A DNA stretch of 64,000 nt, taken from assembly GCA_002633005.1 (NCBI GenBank), contig NMRA01000228.1, forward strand, positions 319,866-383,865. Direction: 5' to 3'. Shown piece by piece: positions 47,301-59,703 of the stretch. The notes beneath the pieces are model-generated. The model was not told where the DNA came from. It saw only the letters and a program-made list of their open reading frames with translations, and did not search any database. Within the stretch, counting starts at the first letter, position 1, and each line of letters opens with the position of its first letter. The DNA comes from Phoronis australis (taxonomy: Eukaryota; Phoronida; Phoronidae). A program made the position numbers and the translations under genes.

Positions 47301-50300
47301 GACGTCAGTGGTTCATATGCAGAGTGAATGCCGCTATGTCGCGGTGCATCGTTCCCCCGCTTGCGCGAACTACATGTAAGCAGCTGCGAAGAAAGCGGGT
47401 ATATTAAATTTTTTTACTTCCTCGAAAGTCCGAAATGCTTAGGAAGGGGCTCGTGGTAGTGAAGAATGAAATGTACGCTGTAAATAGTAAGTATGAGGCC
47501 GTGAAACATCTCCGTGTCTGTGGCCTGCAGACGTCGACAGTGTCTGACGAATGCCGGCTTATTAAATAACTCCATACGTTCCGTTGTCTGAGCTTGTTCA
47601 CGGCGCCTCTCTAGTATTTCTTCGTCACTGTATTTTTGTTCGAATTGATAGCCTGTAAAACTTAACAATCCACCTGCGAAGTCGGGACTGATGAGCTCTA
47701 GCTCGTCCTAGTAAGTCGGGATTGCGACTAGTTGCCATGTTCGACGTTTATTACTGAATGAATTATTCTCACCCTAACCAATACTTATATAAAAGTGAAA
47801 CAAAGTCTGTCTAATGCCTTTGGAGTGTTCTTGAGTGCAAATGATTTGAGAAGCCAGCAATGAATAAATCACTGCGTTACCGGCTTTAGGTGCAATAAAA
47901 CTAATTGACGGGACACCGAGACCGTGTGAGCTCATGCTAATTTAGTGTTTTCTGGCAGAAACTGTTGTGAAACAACTCGATTTCCATCCCACGGCCAGGT
48001 GTTAGGGGAATCTTTATTTCCTTTTACATTACTCAAATAATGATTGTCAGTGTACAACTTCTGCCCTGACGGTACTGTGGCCAAAGCGGAACCTGAATTC
48101 GCGGCCCCCCGACGAGTAAGTAGATTTACAGTTTCGTGGCTAATTCCCCAACATAATCAGGTGCACATTACTTTGGCTCACTAGTATAGTATTTTCTTGA
48201 CTGGAAGTTTAGTTTCCACTGAACTTTGGCTGGTTTATTTTCGTGATGTCTTATCAGTTTCCGAGCCATTGATCGGGATAACAATCCGGCCGGCCGCGAC
48301 GGGCCTGATCGGGCTCCGAGCCACTGGCCAGGATTACAAGCGTTTTGTGTTTAGAAATAAAAAATCACAATTCTAAACAACACAGATCTAGGTTCTCATG
48401 TCTGCATCTCACGGAAAATACTTCGAAATTATCTCCGAACAGACCCCAAACTCCTGCTACGGACCTTATTGGCCTGCCCGAACTTTGTAGGCTACGGAGT
48501 GTCCAAATACCAATAAATCCGTAAGAGCGAAATAAAACAACACTTTTTTATAAGAAATCGATGTATTTTTAAGGGTTTTGCATCGAAGTTTCATGATTTA
48601 TTGGTGTTAAACGATGACTTCAAGCGATAAGCTGACACCAGTAACCCGTGTTGTGAACTGCTGAACAAACTGCGTGTGAAACCGATGACGTCATTGGATA
48701 ATTTCAACACCTCCGTCTGCCGTCAGGTGTCAGGTAACGCAACCGTACGTGTCGTTATGGAGCAGAACTACTCGATCTAAATTGTTACAAATTAGGTTGT
48801 TTTTTGGGTGGTATGCTCCTTTAAAATGTATTGTGAAAGTCAGTGCCTTGTGCAGTGAACGTACCTGCTATGCCAAATTTTACAATACAATATAACCATG
48901 TGACTCAATCAAAGATAGGTTGGTATAAGGTCTAAAAGTTTATTCTGGTACACTTTCTACTTTTTAGCTGAATGCACAATAATATTATTATTTTGCAGTT
49001 TCATAAAAAAGTTTTTGAAAAGTATGGAAAACCTGATGATGCCATGATTGGGATAAAAAACATACAAGAACCTCTGCCAAATGTACCACTGACAGGCATG
49101 TATAATAAGGCAGGCGGGAAGGTGCGACTGACCTTCAAGATGGAGGTCGACCAGCTGTGGATTGGGACTAAAGGTAACACGGGTTGATAAATGGAATGTT
49201 TTAGTAAGGATACTTAAGAGCCACCACAAAAAATTAGATTGTTTCCAAACTGGAAGACCTTGGCTGCAACTGTCAATGGATAAGATGAGGTGTTACCATA
49301 CAGCTGTTCATTACATTTGAACATTAAGCCAAGGCTTTTGAATAACGAATGTATGATTAGTTGTCTCATAGAATGGTTTCTTTTTAAAGATTTTCTGTTA
49401 AGTTCAACAAAGATAATTTCTAAGTAGAACTCCTCTTTGTGAGAAATGTGTTCATAACATTTAAAGCCTTTTTTGAACGTATTTTTGTTATTCCTGATGT
49501 ATTGGTTAGTCCTAACAACGCTTTGGCAAGGCAAGAAATTACGATTTAAATTCCATCACTGGCATGTCAGTTGATTTGTGAAGCAGCATTTATTGTGCCA
49601 TATTGTGTCACTGCAAGAGAACAGCAAGTAAGGAACAGCTGATTGCAGTAGCGTTGAACATTCTGCAGTATCTTCAGTAGAATTATGTATTTGCCACTGG
49701 TACAAAAATATATTAAAAAGAACACCAGTGTATGCAGTCAATGTGAGTGTCTGATTAAATTAACTGAAGAATGTTCGCGTTGACTTAGACAGAAGTCACG
49801 AAAGCCTAACTGTTCATTACATTTAGCAATTAATGACTGCAGTGTGGTCAGAGTTATACTTTTAATGTATAAAGGATCAAAATTTACGTCGTGTTACTGT
49901 TAAAGGAAGGGTCTAAGTTTAGTTTTCAAAGGGCAGTTAAAATGATGCATTTATAACTTGAGATCTAGTGTTAGTGAGAGCTTACCTTCAGAAGTCAAAT
50001 TACCCATGAGATGGGATGGGTACGTGTTGTGTACATGGCACAGTCCAGGAAAATTTCTTTACTGTGCCATAAGATAGAAACTAATGACTGGAACAAATTT
50101 TATCGCAAATATTCGACATTCCTTGTTGCTCCTAGTGTGAAAAAATTCTTGGAAAAATTTAGGACTTAAGAATATATTGTTGGAGTACCGAATGTCATGA
50201 AAGTATTTTTCATTCAATGGCTAACTGCGCACACACTGAGCCATTTTAGTGAACACTGCCCTTGTCTAAGTTTTTGTAAATAAAAGTACCACAATTTGAA

Positions 50301-52687
50301 GTTTTGAGCATTGGATAAATCAGCATAGAAAGGCCAACCTTTGATTGTCACAATTCCAAGTGTTTTAAATTTCTTTTGGCGTCCAAATCCTAAGATTGTA
50401 AGTGTCCCAAAATCCTGTTATGTACTGATTCTGTGTTATTTCAGAACGGACAGACAAAATCCCCATGGGCTCAATAAAAGCTATAGTGAATGAACCCATT
50501 GAAAATCATGAAGAATACCACATTATGGTAAGTTGATGTAGGAAGGAGAAGAAAATATATTAACAAGACACCTTGTCTGGTTAGACGGAAATAGTTTGGT
50601 TCTGGTATATGTCTTGTGTTGAATCCTGCGCATCAAGGCTGACTTCAGGTGGCGCTTGGTAAAAGCAAGAAGGATGGATCCCCATTCATTTCCCAACAAG
50701 CTATTATGAATGCTTCTTGTATTAGTTGGGATTACAACTGGTGTTTGGGGATTGGGAAACGGAGATTGGTGTTCAGAAACTGCAGCAAGTTCGATGTAGC
50801 ATTTTGCTTTCTCATTTTAAACTCTGAACATGAAAAATTAAATGCGACATTGAAAAATTAAATGCGACATTGAAAAATTAAGGTAATGTTGTGGTTAAAA
50901 CACAAGGAAAGATGGCGACTCATTTCAACTGGGATTAGGCAACTTTTACTTTTTGAAATACGTACAAACTACCAATTAGTTTACTTTTGGCTTAATAAGA
51001 CACATTATTCACTGAGAATTATTGCAATTGTTGTTCTGTTTGTCACCTTGTTTATATCTTGAATGAGTTATAAAATTCAAAATTGTGTGAAACGCATTGA
51101 TTAGTCTGTTCTTGATACTGCGTAAGCCACTAGCTACAAAGACATTTCTCAATATATGCAGCAGTTTACTCATGCATTTCTCAATATATGCAGCAGTTTA
51201 CTCATGCATTTCTCAATATATGTAGCAGTTTACTCATGCATTTCTCAATATATGCAGCAGTTTACTCATGCATTTCTCAATATATGCAGCAGTTTACTCA
51301 TGCATTTCTCAATATGCAACAAATCGGAATTGTTCAAAATGTTATTTTTCAACCAGTCTGAAAGCTTTAATCTTAATTAATTCCGTTAATCACTGAGAAG
51401 CAATGTAGACCATCCTTTGCCAGTGCTACCCCTCATAGCAGTGGGAACAGTGTAGGTGAGCTTCCTGGCCACACCGACACACGTTATTCTGTACCAAATT
51501 ACTAAGGTAGTGTCTTATAGTCATGTTTTATTTATCTTTTAGTTAAATTGTTGCTTCATATCTGCACACAGTTTCATTATCATCATTTCAGGTTATTAAG
51601 AATCCCAAGTCTGTGTATGTAACCATATACATACTCAGCTATAGGATTGTATTCAGAAATACTTGGATGACTAGCACTGCACCCCTAGACTCACTACCGT
51701 TGCGCACCCTAGTGTGTGTAAATATTGAAAATAATTAGTTGCCCTTATATCTGACATCTTTGCCATTTGTGATGCACACAGTAGCCTTAACTTGTGTGTG
51801 TGCTTGTGATAGTGTACTGAAAGGCTGTAAACAGATTTTTCAATATGAATTTAGCTATTAGTCGAGTACAGTTAGTAAAACTCATGCATTGTTATTACTA
51901 TTTGTGTATGTTGGCAGCAAATTTTTCATTTAAGCAAGTGGTATTTAACTCTAGGCTAGTTTCTGGGAATTCAAACTTTCTTAGAGTCATTTCATACACT
52001 TGGAAAGGCTCACGATACAGAAGCTGCCCAATATTCATTGCAAAAATGAGGAGAACATATTAAATACATAATATACATGTAATTCTGGATCCAAGTCCGC
52101 CTACGTTAAGGGAGACAAATATGAAACAACTGGCCTGAAAACTCATAGAAAGAAACTTGCACAGACCCTTATTGGATACTACAGAATACAGACACAAGAG
52201 ACTAAGCATACAATTTGAGCATGCATTCTTGCCTGGTGTCGTGGTGTTCAGACTTGGGTTCTCAGATAACTACTAACACAAGCATATCTAGTACAAGTGT
52301 GCTCAACAATCACACTTCTGGAAATTTTCTTTCCATTGGGATTAAAAAAGTGTTCTTCTATTGAACTAGACTGATGGTACACTGACAGTTGTCTAGACAA
52401 TGTGTAAATGTATGTCTAACCGTTTCACCCCTGTTTCAGGATGATATTTCTGCTGATAACCAAATTTAGCCGGTATGACGGGGAAACATTATTTAGTGTA
52501 GTTTTACTGTTATCTTGTACTGTATTTTATAATTTTTGTTTGCATTTTTTTGACGATTTGGTGTTTTTGTAAAGTGTTTTCGTTGTACCTTCAGGGCATA
52601 CAGCTTGGACCTACAGAGGCCTCCAGATATTGGGTTTACTGGGTCCCAGCACAGTACGTCAGCGCTATCAAAGATACAATACTGTAA
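44387..52687 (+). CDS. UBFD1: Ubiquitin-like domain protein UBFD1, first exon missing
   Basis: UBFD1 is a conserved ubiquitin-like protein linked in vertebrates to polyubiquitin binding and NF-kappaB control. Seven exons join in phase: 44387-44500, 45402-45572, 45847-45882, 46855-47030, 48999-49173, 50445-50527 and 52595-52687, giving 281 residues before the stop. The order is an acidic N-terminal linker, a ubiquitin-like domain (VTFKVVYSKQKHDVTFPLDN to GAKFMVIGSTLNDVLAV), KEPLCRQK, then the hallmark UBFD1 C-terminal domain (GMYNKAGGKVRLTFK, DQLWIGTKERTDKIPMGSIK, LGPTEASRYWVYWVPAQYV). Exon 44387 starts in phase 1, so a short start exon lies upstream and was not found. The introns are rich in repeats: MITEs, two minisatellites and a P2X7-like fragment. 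Human UBFD1 is about 309 residues, so little is missing. Confidence 0.94.
44622..44848. mobile_element. MITE with GAGGCAGATC termini
   Basis: About 227 bp in UBFD1 intron 1. CTGAGGCAGATCTACGAGG at the left pairs with GATCTGCCTCTG at the right; there is a G/C-rich block GTTTTAAACCCCCCTGG and an A-rich interior. The layout resembles the hAT-type element at 6095. Confidence 0.6.
46034..46203. repeat. Minisatellite, 34-bp unit, five copies
   Basis: GATGTCATTGTAGTCATGGT plus CTGTATCACATAAG repeats at steps of 34 bp; two units carry ATTATAG in place of ATTGTAG. UBFD1 intron. Confidence 0.9.
46556..46718. mobile_element. MITE with TACCGTAATCGTTCGGGTTAA termini
   Basis: 163 bp. TACCGTAATCGTTCGGGTTA pairs with TAACCCGAATGATTACGGTA at the right with one difference; the interior repeats GTTAACCGCCCnnCCCC. 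It is flanked by AT-rich sequence. A related decayed fragment is seen near 53079 (GGGTTAACGCCCATG). Confidence 0.8.
47404..47690 (-). pseudogene. P2X7 intracellular-domain-like fragment, copy 2
   Basis: The minus frame from about 47668 reads FTGYQFEQKYSDEEILERRR, closely similar to the block at 11150-11210. It then loses the cysteine-rich part, and the frame slips after about residue 40. It lies in a UBFD1 intron, antisense to the gene. A dead fragment. Confidence 0.6.
48530..48826 (-). repeat. Dispersed repeat, about 300 bp, copy 2
   Basis: Reverse complement of 2568-2865: GCGATAAGCTGACACCAG near 48625, CGATGACGTCATTGG near 48682 and TAGGTTGTTTTTTGGGTGG near 48793 correspond to the first copy in inverted order. 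UBFD1 intron. Confidence 0.6.
50827..50882. repeat. Tandem repeat, 20-bp unit, almost three copies
   Basis: TGAAAAATTAAATGCGACAT repeats at 20-bp steps, in the last UBFD1 intron. Confidence 0.85.
51143..51318. repeat. Minisatellite, 32-bp unit, five and a half copies
   Basis: CATTTCTCAATATATGCAGC plus AGTTTACTCATG repeats every 32 bp in the last UBFD1 intron. It causes a spurious repetitive open frame (51156-51380). Confidence 0.92.
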
Positions 52688-53982
52688 CCTCACAGTCGTC
52701 AAAAAGGATGATGAGTGAATGCAACATCAGAACCATCACATATACTGTTTCGAAAACCTGGCTTTACATTCCTCTAATGTTGTTGCAAAACACATATTCA
52801 CACTTTGTTGTTTTAGCTACAAAATAGGGATTTCATAGTTTTTAGACGACCTTTGCGTCTTCATCAGTGTGACTCTGTAATGGTAATCTCTTATTCTTTT
52901 TCGCATAGTAATCACTGCCATGTTGTTTTAAACAACTAAATACAAATCATAACGTTTATGATTTTCAAGTTTCCACGATCTCTTTGTTTTATTAGAAGTA
53001 GAAGAAACTGTAGATGGCCCTGACACTATAATACAGTTTTGTTGAAAATGGGGGTTTATCATTAACTGTACTTTGCAGGGTTAACGCCCATGTTTGGCGT
53101 AACACCCACCCCCGGAATTTTCATATTTTCATTTTGAACCCTCGTGCTAAGTGAGCGCTCCCATTTTTTACAACTGAGACCTCCTTAAAAGTGCTCATCT
53201 CTTTCTGGATTCCAGTGTCACAAAAATTTTTGCCCCCAAAATGTGCGTGACGCAGTTTCATTTGAGTAACAGTCAGTTTCAGTGACACCTTGCTGCAGTT
53301 GGGTGGGAAAATACTCACTTTTTACTGATATGGTGTGAAATGGTTCTTTTGACTCAGGTGCATTCTGTTTTAGTACTTTGTGCAAAAATTGGTATAGGCA
53401 TTTGGGTTACCGAATTGACTGTTTGAGTAAACGTCCATTCTCGACTTCTAAAAAAGTTACTTTGAGTGCTCGTGCCTGGATTAGCATCCTTCTGAGTTTT
53501 TATTTCCCAGTTTATGCACCATGGGTATTAGCTCAGACTAGTATGGTTAGATGTAATGTAGTTTTTAAGTTCATTACTGTGAACTCACCTGTTGTCAAAA
53601 ATGAATATTTGATTTTGAGCACTTACCGTTATGATCGGGAAACTTAGATTTAGGATTGTAAGTAAACTGAAAATCTTCAAGAGAAATGTGCCATCAGTTC
53701 TGTCTGCAGATGCGAAACTAAATTAGCTATTGATCTAGGAAAAGGGGAATAAAATTGATACCTTTCAGAAATTTAAACAGTTATTTCTATGATGTGGCTA
53801 GAGAAATTTCAAGTTGATATGTTTAAGCATCATAACTAAGGAGGAAAATAGATTGGACCAATGGCAAGAAGAGATGGCAATGACACAAGACTTACGTTGA
53901 TGTGGATAGCAGTTGATAGAAGGTGCGCTGTACCATTGATAACCTGGAGAAGAATGGTTTAGCGTGAAAGAATTGTGTTCCA
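52688..53982. other. UBFD1 3' flank, no further gene
   Basis: The UBFD1 3' untranslated region must begin here. No second gene was recognised; the small frames at 53121-53318 and 53378-53647 have no supporting signals. Confidence 0.5.
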
Positions 53983-54406
53983 GTTCCCGGTCGCATGAAA
54001 CAGTCCCAAAGTAGGTTCCCTACAAAAAACCCTAAATTTTTTGTGGATTTTTGTCATTATTTACTCTCAAATGTAATCTTTTTCTAACAATGTATCTTTA
54101 TTATAAACTCCTCTTTCACCAACGACATTTTCAAATAATATAACTAAAAACTGAGCCCTTAGTTCAATGAAAATAAACATGGACTTAGTCCTTAAATTAG
54201 GGGTGTTGAATGAAAACGTCTCTACTTCTTCTAAATAATTCAACATGGAGTTCCCTCTCAGTTTGTGTGAAAGACAAAAATTGACCTAGTAATGAAACTA
54301 AAAAGCATAAAAAAGGTCAATTAGTGTTTTCACTAATATGCAGTAAATGTAGGGAACTTAGTTGAGTCCTTTATTTGGGGCCGTTTCTTGCAACCGGGCA
54401 CTGAAC
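53983..54406. mobile_element. MITE with GTGCCCAGTTGC-type termini, copy 2
   Basis: GTTCCCGGTCGCATGAAACA at the left and CGTTTCTTGCAACCGGGCAC at the right are inverted; TAGTTGAGTCCTTTATTTGG resembles the corresponding part of 26574-26954. It is more diverged than copy 1. Confidence 0.65.
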
Positions 54407-56989
54407 TGACTGAGGTGGCAAGGTCTGTATAGGATAGAGTGGACTTCATGCACCATACTGGATAGTGTTGAGTCTATTTGTTCAGCCGTCAGCCATGATC
54501 TGTTAGTTCATTGTTAGCCAGCTTTTAATCTGAGTAACAAAAGAACAAGCCAAAACCAGGGATCAGGGTCTAATCTGTCAACTCGGACTCGAAAATTAAC
54601 TAATCATACCACACAATTCAAAATCAAACTTGTAAGTTTACTCGATAAGTGCCATGCAATTGGTCAACTTCGTTTTTTTTGAGTGTATAGATTAGACCCT
54701 GTGCACACTTTATTATGATAAAAAGTTCATTTTTTGATGGAAAGCAGGTTCATAGCAGCTTAAAAGGCGTGAGAATGCTGATCCACAGAGAATATGAGCC
54801 TATGATGCACTCAATTTCCTTTCCTGTGATTGACCCTCATTTTCTGTATTCAGCTGATGACTATCATAAAATAACAGAGACTACTTTTTTAGCCCAATCC
54901 ATTCTTCGTATTTTAATATAACATTAAAATCTTAGTCAATATTTCATGGCAAAAATGACCCGGAATTCCCATCGTGGTGTCTAAGTGCACTGTTTGAACT
55001 TCAGCAAATAAATGTGGTTGTCCGCTGGGCCAGTTAGTCTGACAATTTACTAACCCGGCTGTCAAGTTGCTGGCCCTGCTTTTAGCATCCCGTTTACGTT
55101 TTTCTCAATCTTTTCCTGTACGCTGAATGCGCATATGTTTGAGAACCCTATTTGTTATGCTATTAACTCTAGGTGAGGAGTTGCTAGTAACTGAGTGTGT
55201 GCATAAACACCACGTAAGCTGTGGTTACGAAATAAAAGCTGCCAACTGGATTAAACCAATACATGTATACTTTTGCAAAACACGTTTCATGAGTACATAG
55301 AACTCTAGGTAGAGCTGTGTGAGTAATCAAAATGAATGGGGTGATTGTAGATTTATTGCCCACAAGGTTCAATCTCGTTGCCTTTCAAGAGGTGAGAGGC
55401 AAACAAAATTAGTCAGTAGACCTTTTTTGAATTAATTTAATACGAGACTACATCCACATAGCGCCTATATGTGAAAGTTTATTGGCCCGCAATGCCTATA
55501 ACTTTTAAAAGTTAATGGCCCGGCAGCAAATCCACTGGCCCCAGACCACCATGTATTTCGAACGCTGTCTAAGTGCAAGGGGAATTCCAATTGTGGCGGG
55601 TTATTCCACTATAATGGGGAAATGTTTTTGCTCGATTACTTTTGGCATGAACCATGCAAGGAACTTCTGTTGGTGAGAAGATAGAAAGACTGCTAAAACT
55701 GGAAGCACATAATACAAATTTATTGTGTTGAACTCACAACTGTAAACAGTCAGATCTAAAATCGCAGGCAAACCCTAAACCTTGAATTTACTGGAATGTC
55801 CCGGAAAGTATAAGACAAATACTTATAAAAAAGATAGTATTCTTTTCTTAAAGCCACATACAGTGATAAGGTCAGAAATCCATACCTTCAGTTTGCAGGT
55901 ATGAATCTAGTTGCAATAAGTAATCGGTGAACACATTTTGGCTCCAAAGGGTAGTGGCGTAAAGTTCTGTACGACAACTTGCCCTATAACCTCTAAGTAG
56001 CCTTCATAACACTTCAGAGATTCCAAAAGATGGCATTATGTATATGGCTTTGAGAAATTCGAATTACATACTACATTAGTTTTAACAAAAATAAAATAGC
56101 AAAATCCAACCCAAGCAATGCAGAACATATATCTCTTGCATTCATAAGTCCTGTCCACACACAGACTTGCCCTAAAACAACTTGTACTAGTGCAACTTGC
56201 CCTACTTTACATGCAGCATCCATACGTAAATATCCGATAACTAGGGTAAGGCAGACATTGTCGCTCTGTGCGTGACAATGAACAGCTGATGCAAATACGA
56301 CGCACAAAAGAAGACCTGTGTAACTGTAACTGATAATTATGTCCACTTTGCCCCAGGTTTGCGGCCACACAGCAATAAGAAGTGGTGCAAGATACAATAG
56401 AACAAATTTTCCTACCTCGATAGGGTGGAGTAAGTCACCACGACTGGTAAATTGCACTAGTTTCACACAGCCCTCAAACTAAAAACTTGTTTCAGGAACT
56501 TGTTCTAGGGTAAGTCTGTATGGCCCACTGATTAGATGGAAGAAAACAGTCAATAACTTGCCTAAAAGCATTAAAATTGGTTTGCCAAAACCACAAAATA
56601 TGAATATATAGAACTGACTTTAATAATACATTCAGAAACCAAAATTGTATAGTCACAGAATATTTTTGTAAATATACAACCATTTTCAAAGGTTCGATAC
56701 ATTGAAATTATCACTACTTATCTTTGTTCTTGCTGAAAAACATTCAAATTTATAAAAAGAATTCAAACCTTTTGCTAACCATTGACCTCTGCCTACTGTG
56801 TGCATCGCCTACAGGGCAGATACAAGGGAATTGCCATTATTTTAAACATTACCACTGAAGGGATCCATTAGTAAATTTAAAATAGTCTCTAAGGTAAGCA
56901 AAACAAGTCAGTAACGCTCTCCTCAGTTAGAAAACACCCGTCACCTTTCATCATGATTCTTCAAGCTGACTGGAAAATAGTGAGACGGC
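54407..56989. other. No gene recognised
   Basis: The 131-codon hydrophobic frame on the minus strand at 56071-56466 has no recognised domain, no clear splice sites and no neighbours in phase. Other frames are short. Confidence 0.5.
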
Positions 56990-57240
56990 TAACAAAGAAC
57001 TAAAAAATAACGAAAAGGCCACTAGGGGGCAAATCAGAGGTCAAATCCATCTGAAAAGAGGCAGGTGCTGTCTAGTGATAGTAATTTTTTGCCAAATTTC
57101 ATGAACATCTGTCTGGAAACTTGGTACACATGAAGGCAAAAAATGGCCGTCGGGTCACCCAAAATATGTCATATCCATTCAAAAACAGGAAGACTTCATA
57201 ATCTTAATAGATACCAATTTGCCTTATATTATGAAAATCC
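56990..57240 (+). repeat. Partial copy of the GCCACTAG repeat family
   Basis: AAAAGGCCACTAGGGGGCAA near 57014, TCAAATCCATCTGAAAA and GCCAAATTTCATGAACATCT follow the order seen in the units at 30835-31860 and near 26100-26560. Confidence 0.65.
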
Positions 57241-57931
57241 AACACCAATACATTTCTTTGCATCGTTTTGCAATATCGTTGCATCACAAAATGCAATTTC
57301 ATCATGACAGACTGCTCTGAATAGTAGCCAGGACACCAACTCAACATTCCTGATCGCATCAAAATTACAAAATTCCAATCAACGCATCTCACTAAATCAT
57401 CATCAGCTTGGACATAATTACAACTCAGCATCAGTAGATAATAAAATATTCAAATTCACAACAATACTTCGTTCAGTTTATAGTCATAGAAGACTGCATC
57501 ATGGCCATATTGCACTATGGCCCATCAGTGTATGAAATGAACCAAAGGTATTCAAAACATATTCAAACATTCAATTACACTATTTCAAGCCCAATTTCAT
57601 ACAAAATAATCACATGTGGGGAAGTTCAGTTGAACAGCTTTACATCAAGCTAACTGGGACTTCTCTGCCATGTTCATTGCATGTAAGAAATTCACTGTAA
57701 CCAAATCCACTTGTATCAAGTACAGTTGGCTTAGTACTTATGGATTGGAATGTTATGAGCAAACCCTATTGGCTGCACTTGGTTGACTTCTCTGGTCCCC
57801 CTAGGTCAACCGGCTAAGACATCCAAGTGGTAGACTAAAAGTTGTCATGGAGAACCAATCAGATTTCCTAGCTAGTTAACCCAGCAGAACCACTGAAGTC
57901 AATCAAGTGTACCCATTATAATTCAAACATA

Positions 57932-58020
57932 ACCGGACGATCGTTGCACAAATGAAGAAGTTCATGATAAATCAACGTTTCGTCTACTCGTTACATTCAT
58001 TTGTGTGGCGATCGTCCGGT
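57932..58020. repeat. Hairpin, 25-bp arms
   Basis: 57932-57956 (ACCGGACGATCG...) pairs with 57996-58020 (...CGATCGTCCGGT) with 22 of 25 matches, around a 39-base loop. Confidence 0.85.
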
Positions 58021-58087
58021 TTTTAATTTTACTGTGGCCAAGAACTTATTTAACAAACATATAATGCAGTTTAACTAATACGACAAC

Positions 58088-58172
58088 ACAGTAACGTACC
58101 TATGGAGCAAATATTTTGTTAATTATATTGCCAAGTCGAAACAAAATATTTGCTCCATAGGTACGTTACTGT
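58088..58172. repeat. Perfect hairpin, 33-bp arms
   Basis: 58088-58120 is the exact reverse complement of 58140-58172 (ACAGTAACGTACCTATGGAG ... at the left end), with a 19-base loop. It lies 68 bp from the hairpin at 57932-58020. Confidence 0.92.
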
Positions 58173-58211
58173 AATATCTTGAAATGTAAATCTTTAAGTA
58201 CCCAGGAAAGT

Positions 58212-58472
58212 TCATAATCAAATAAATCAAACCTGTTCAGCTTGACTATGGTACGTAGTAAAGTCTCAATAGACACGGAGGTGGCAGGTTTGCTGTCTAC
58301 CACTTGGAACACTACAATAGATCATATCTCGTGAGAGCCTAGTGGGACACTCTGCCAGTCAAGCCATTTCAATCATTCAACCATTCCTCAAGAACAGAAT
58401 AGGATGCTCCCGAGAGCTTAAGGATTTTAAGTACCATAGTTTAGGTGAACAGGTTTAATTTCTTTGATTCTG
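58212..58472. mobile_element. Fold-back MITE, copy 3
   Basis: Same family as 36330-36879: ATCAAACCTGTTCAGCTTGA at the left, GGATGCTCCCGAGAGCTTAA and GAACAGGTTTAATTTCTTTG at the right. It is shorter inside and clearly diverged from the other two. Confidence 0.78.
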
Positions 58473-59703
58473 TTACCATAATGGTTCTCATTCCTTCAGC
58501 CAGTGGAAGCCTAGTGATAAGGTTGGACCATCACCGTTTCCATACACATATTCATTAGTTGTTTTGCACACCAACACCTATTTAACATCAACAAAATTAC
58601 AAAAAGTTCAAAGACTGTGTGTACCTTACAACAATTAATCAATCAAAGTATTATTAAATGTTTTATGACTGCTATACAGAACAAACCAGGACAAGAATGA
58701 TGCACAATTTGCTGTATAATTGGACAAATAAAGCACTTTCACTTTTCACTTCATACAGATGCCTAACCATTGATAATTAGGAGATTATCTCCAGTCCTGT
58801 CAGCCAGGAATCGACTTTAAAATCAGCAGTTGGTTCACCACCAGGCAAAGTTTCTAAAGCTTGACCAATTACAAAACTGCAGGAGGTGGGAATATCGGCG
58901 GGAAATGTAGTTTGATATCTGCTGGTAATCGTTCAGTTCTCTGCAGCTTGCCGGCCAATTTTAAAAGGACAAGTGAACCAAGTCATCAATGGCCGTCACT
59001 TCTCAGACAGATGCTCGACCGAATAGTACACAATTCTTAGACTAAGTACACTTAAATAAGTACACTTAAAACTGCAAAGGTCCTGAATATAAGATCAAGG
59101 CCTCACACCTGAACATAAAGCAATTTTTACACAATGAAGTCAATAATAAGCCCCGCCTTAATTCAAATCCTATGGGTGCACAACTTAGTAAAAATGGTAT
59201 GATTGCACCCACAGGACATTGTGAAGCATAGTTTCATAATCAATAAAATATTTAACATCTGATGTCTCACACGGAGCTGCACAAATACAATCTTATTCGA
59301 TGTGACCTGACATGAGGTGGTTGTAAGCATACTAAACCCTGTTTTGACATGTTCACCAAATGCTGGATGTTATGTCCTCTGCTGATGCACCGTTCGTATC
59401 TCCCCGAGTAATAAAAAGCATTATTTAACCAAGACGCTTTGCCACTGTATCAAAAAATTGTATTTTAAGTTTTGAAGTAGGCATTTTTTCTTCACAATCA
59501 TCTTGTAACTTGCCTAAAGCGTTAGTCATGCTGGATACTGTCACCGACTTCATAATGTATTTTCATCTTGCTCTAAAATTATGAGGATTAGTGGACCATT
59601 ATTTCATTTAATAATTAAACAAGTCATAGTTGCTATCTGCAACAGACCAAATCTGGGTTTAGAATGCTTCTAAGGACCAAACAAAGGAACATCAGTGAAA
59701 GCT
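58473..59703. other. Downstream of the JmjC-like gene
   Basis: Its 3' untranslated region is expected in the right part. No other gene was recognised. Confidence 0.45.

Noticed and set aside
51156-51380. Repetitive open frame resembling a repeat protein
   Set aside because: It is the translation of the 32-bp minisatellite.
56071-56466. 131-codon hydrophobic frame, possible membrane protein
   Set aside because: No recognised family, no exon partners and composition typical of AT-rich non-coding sequence read in one frame.
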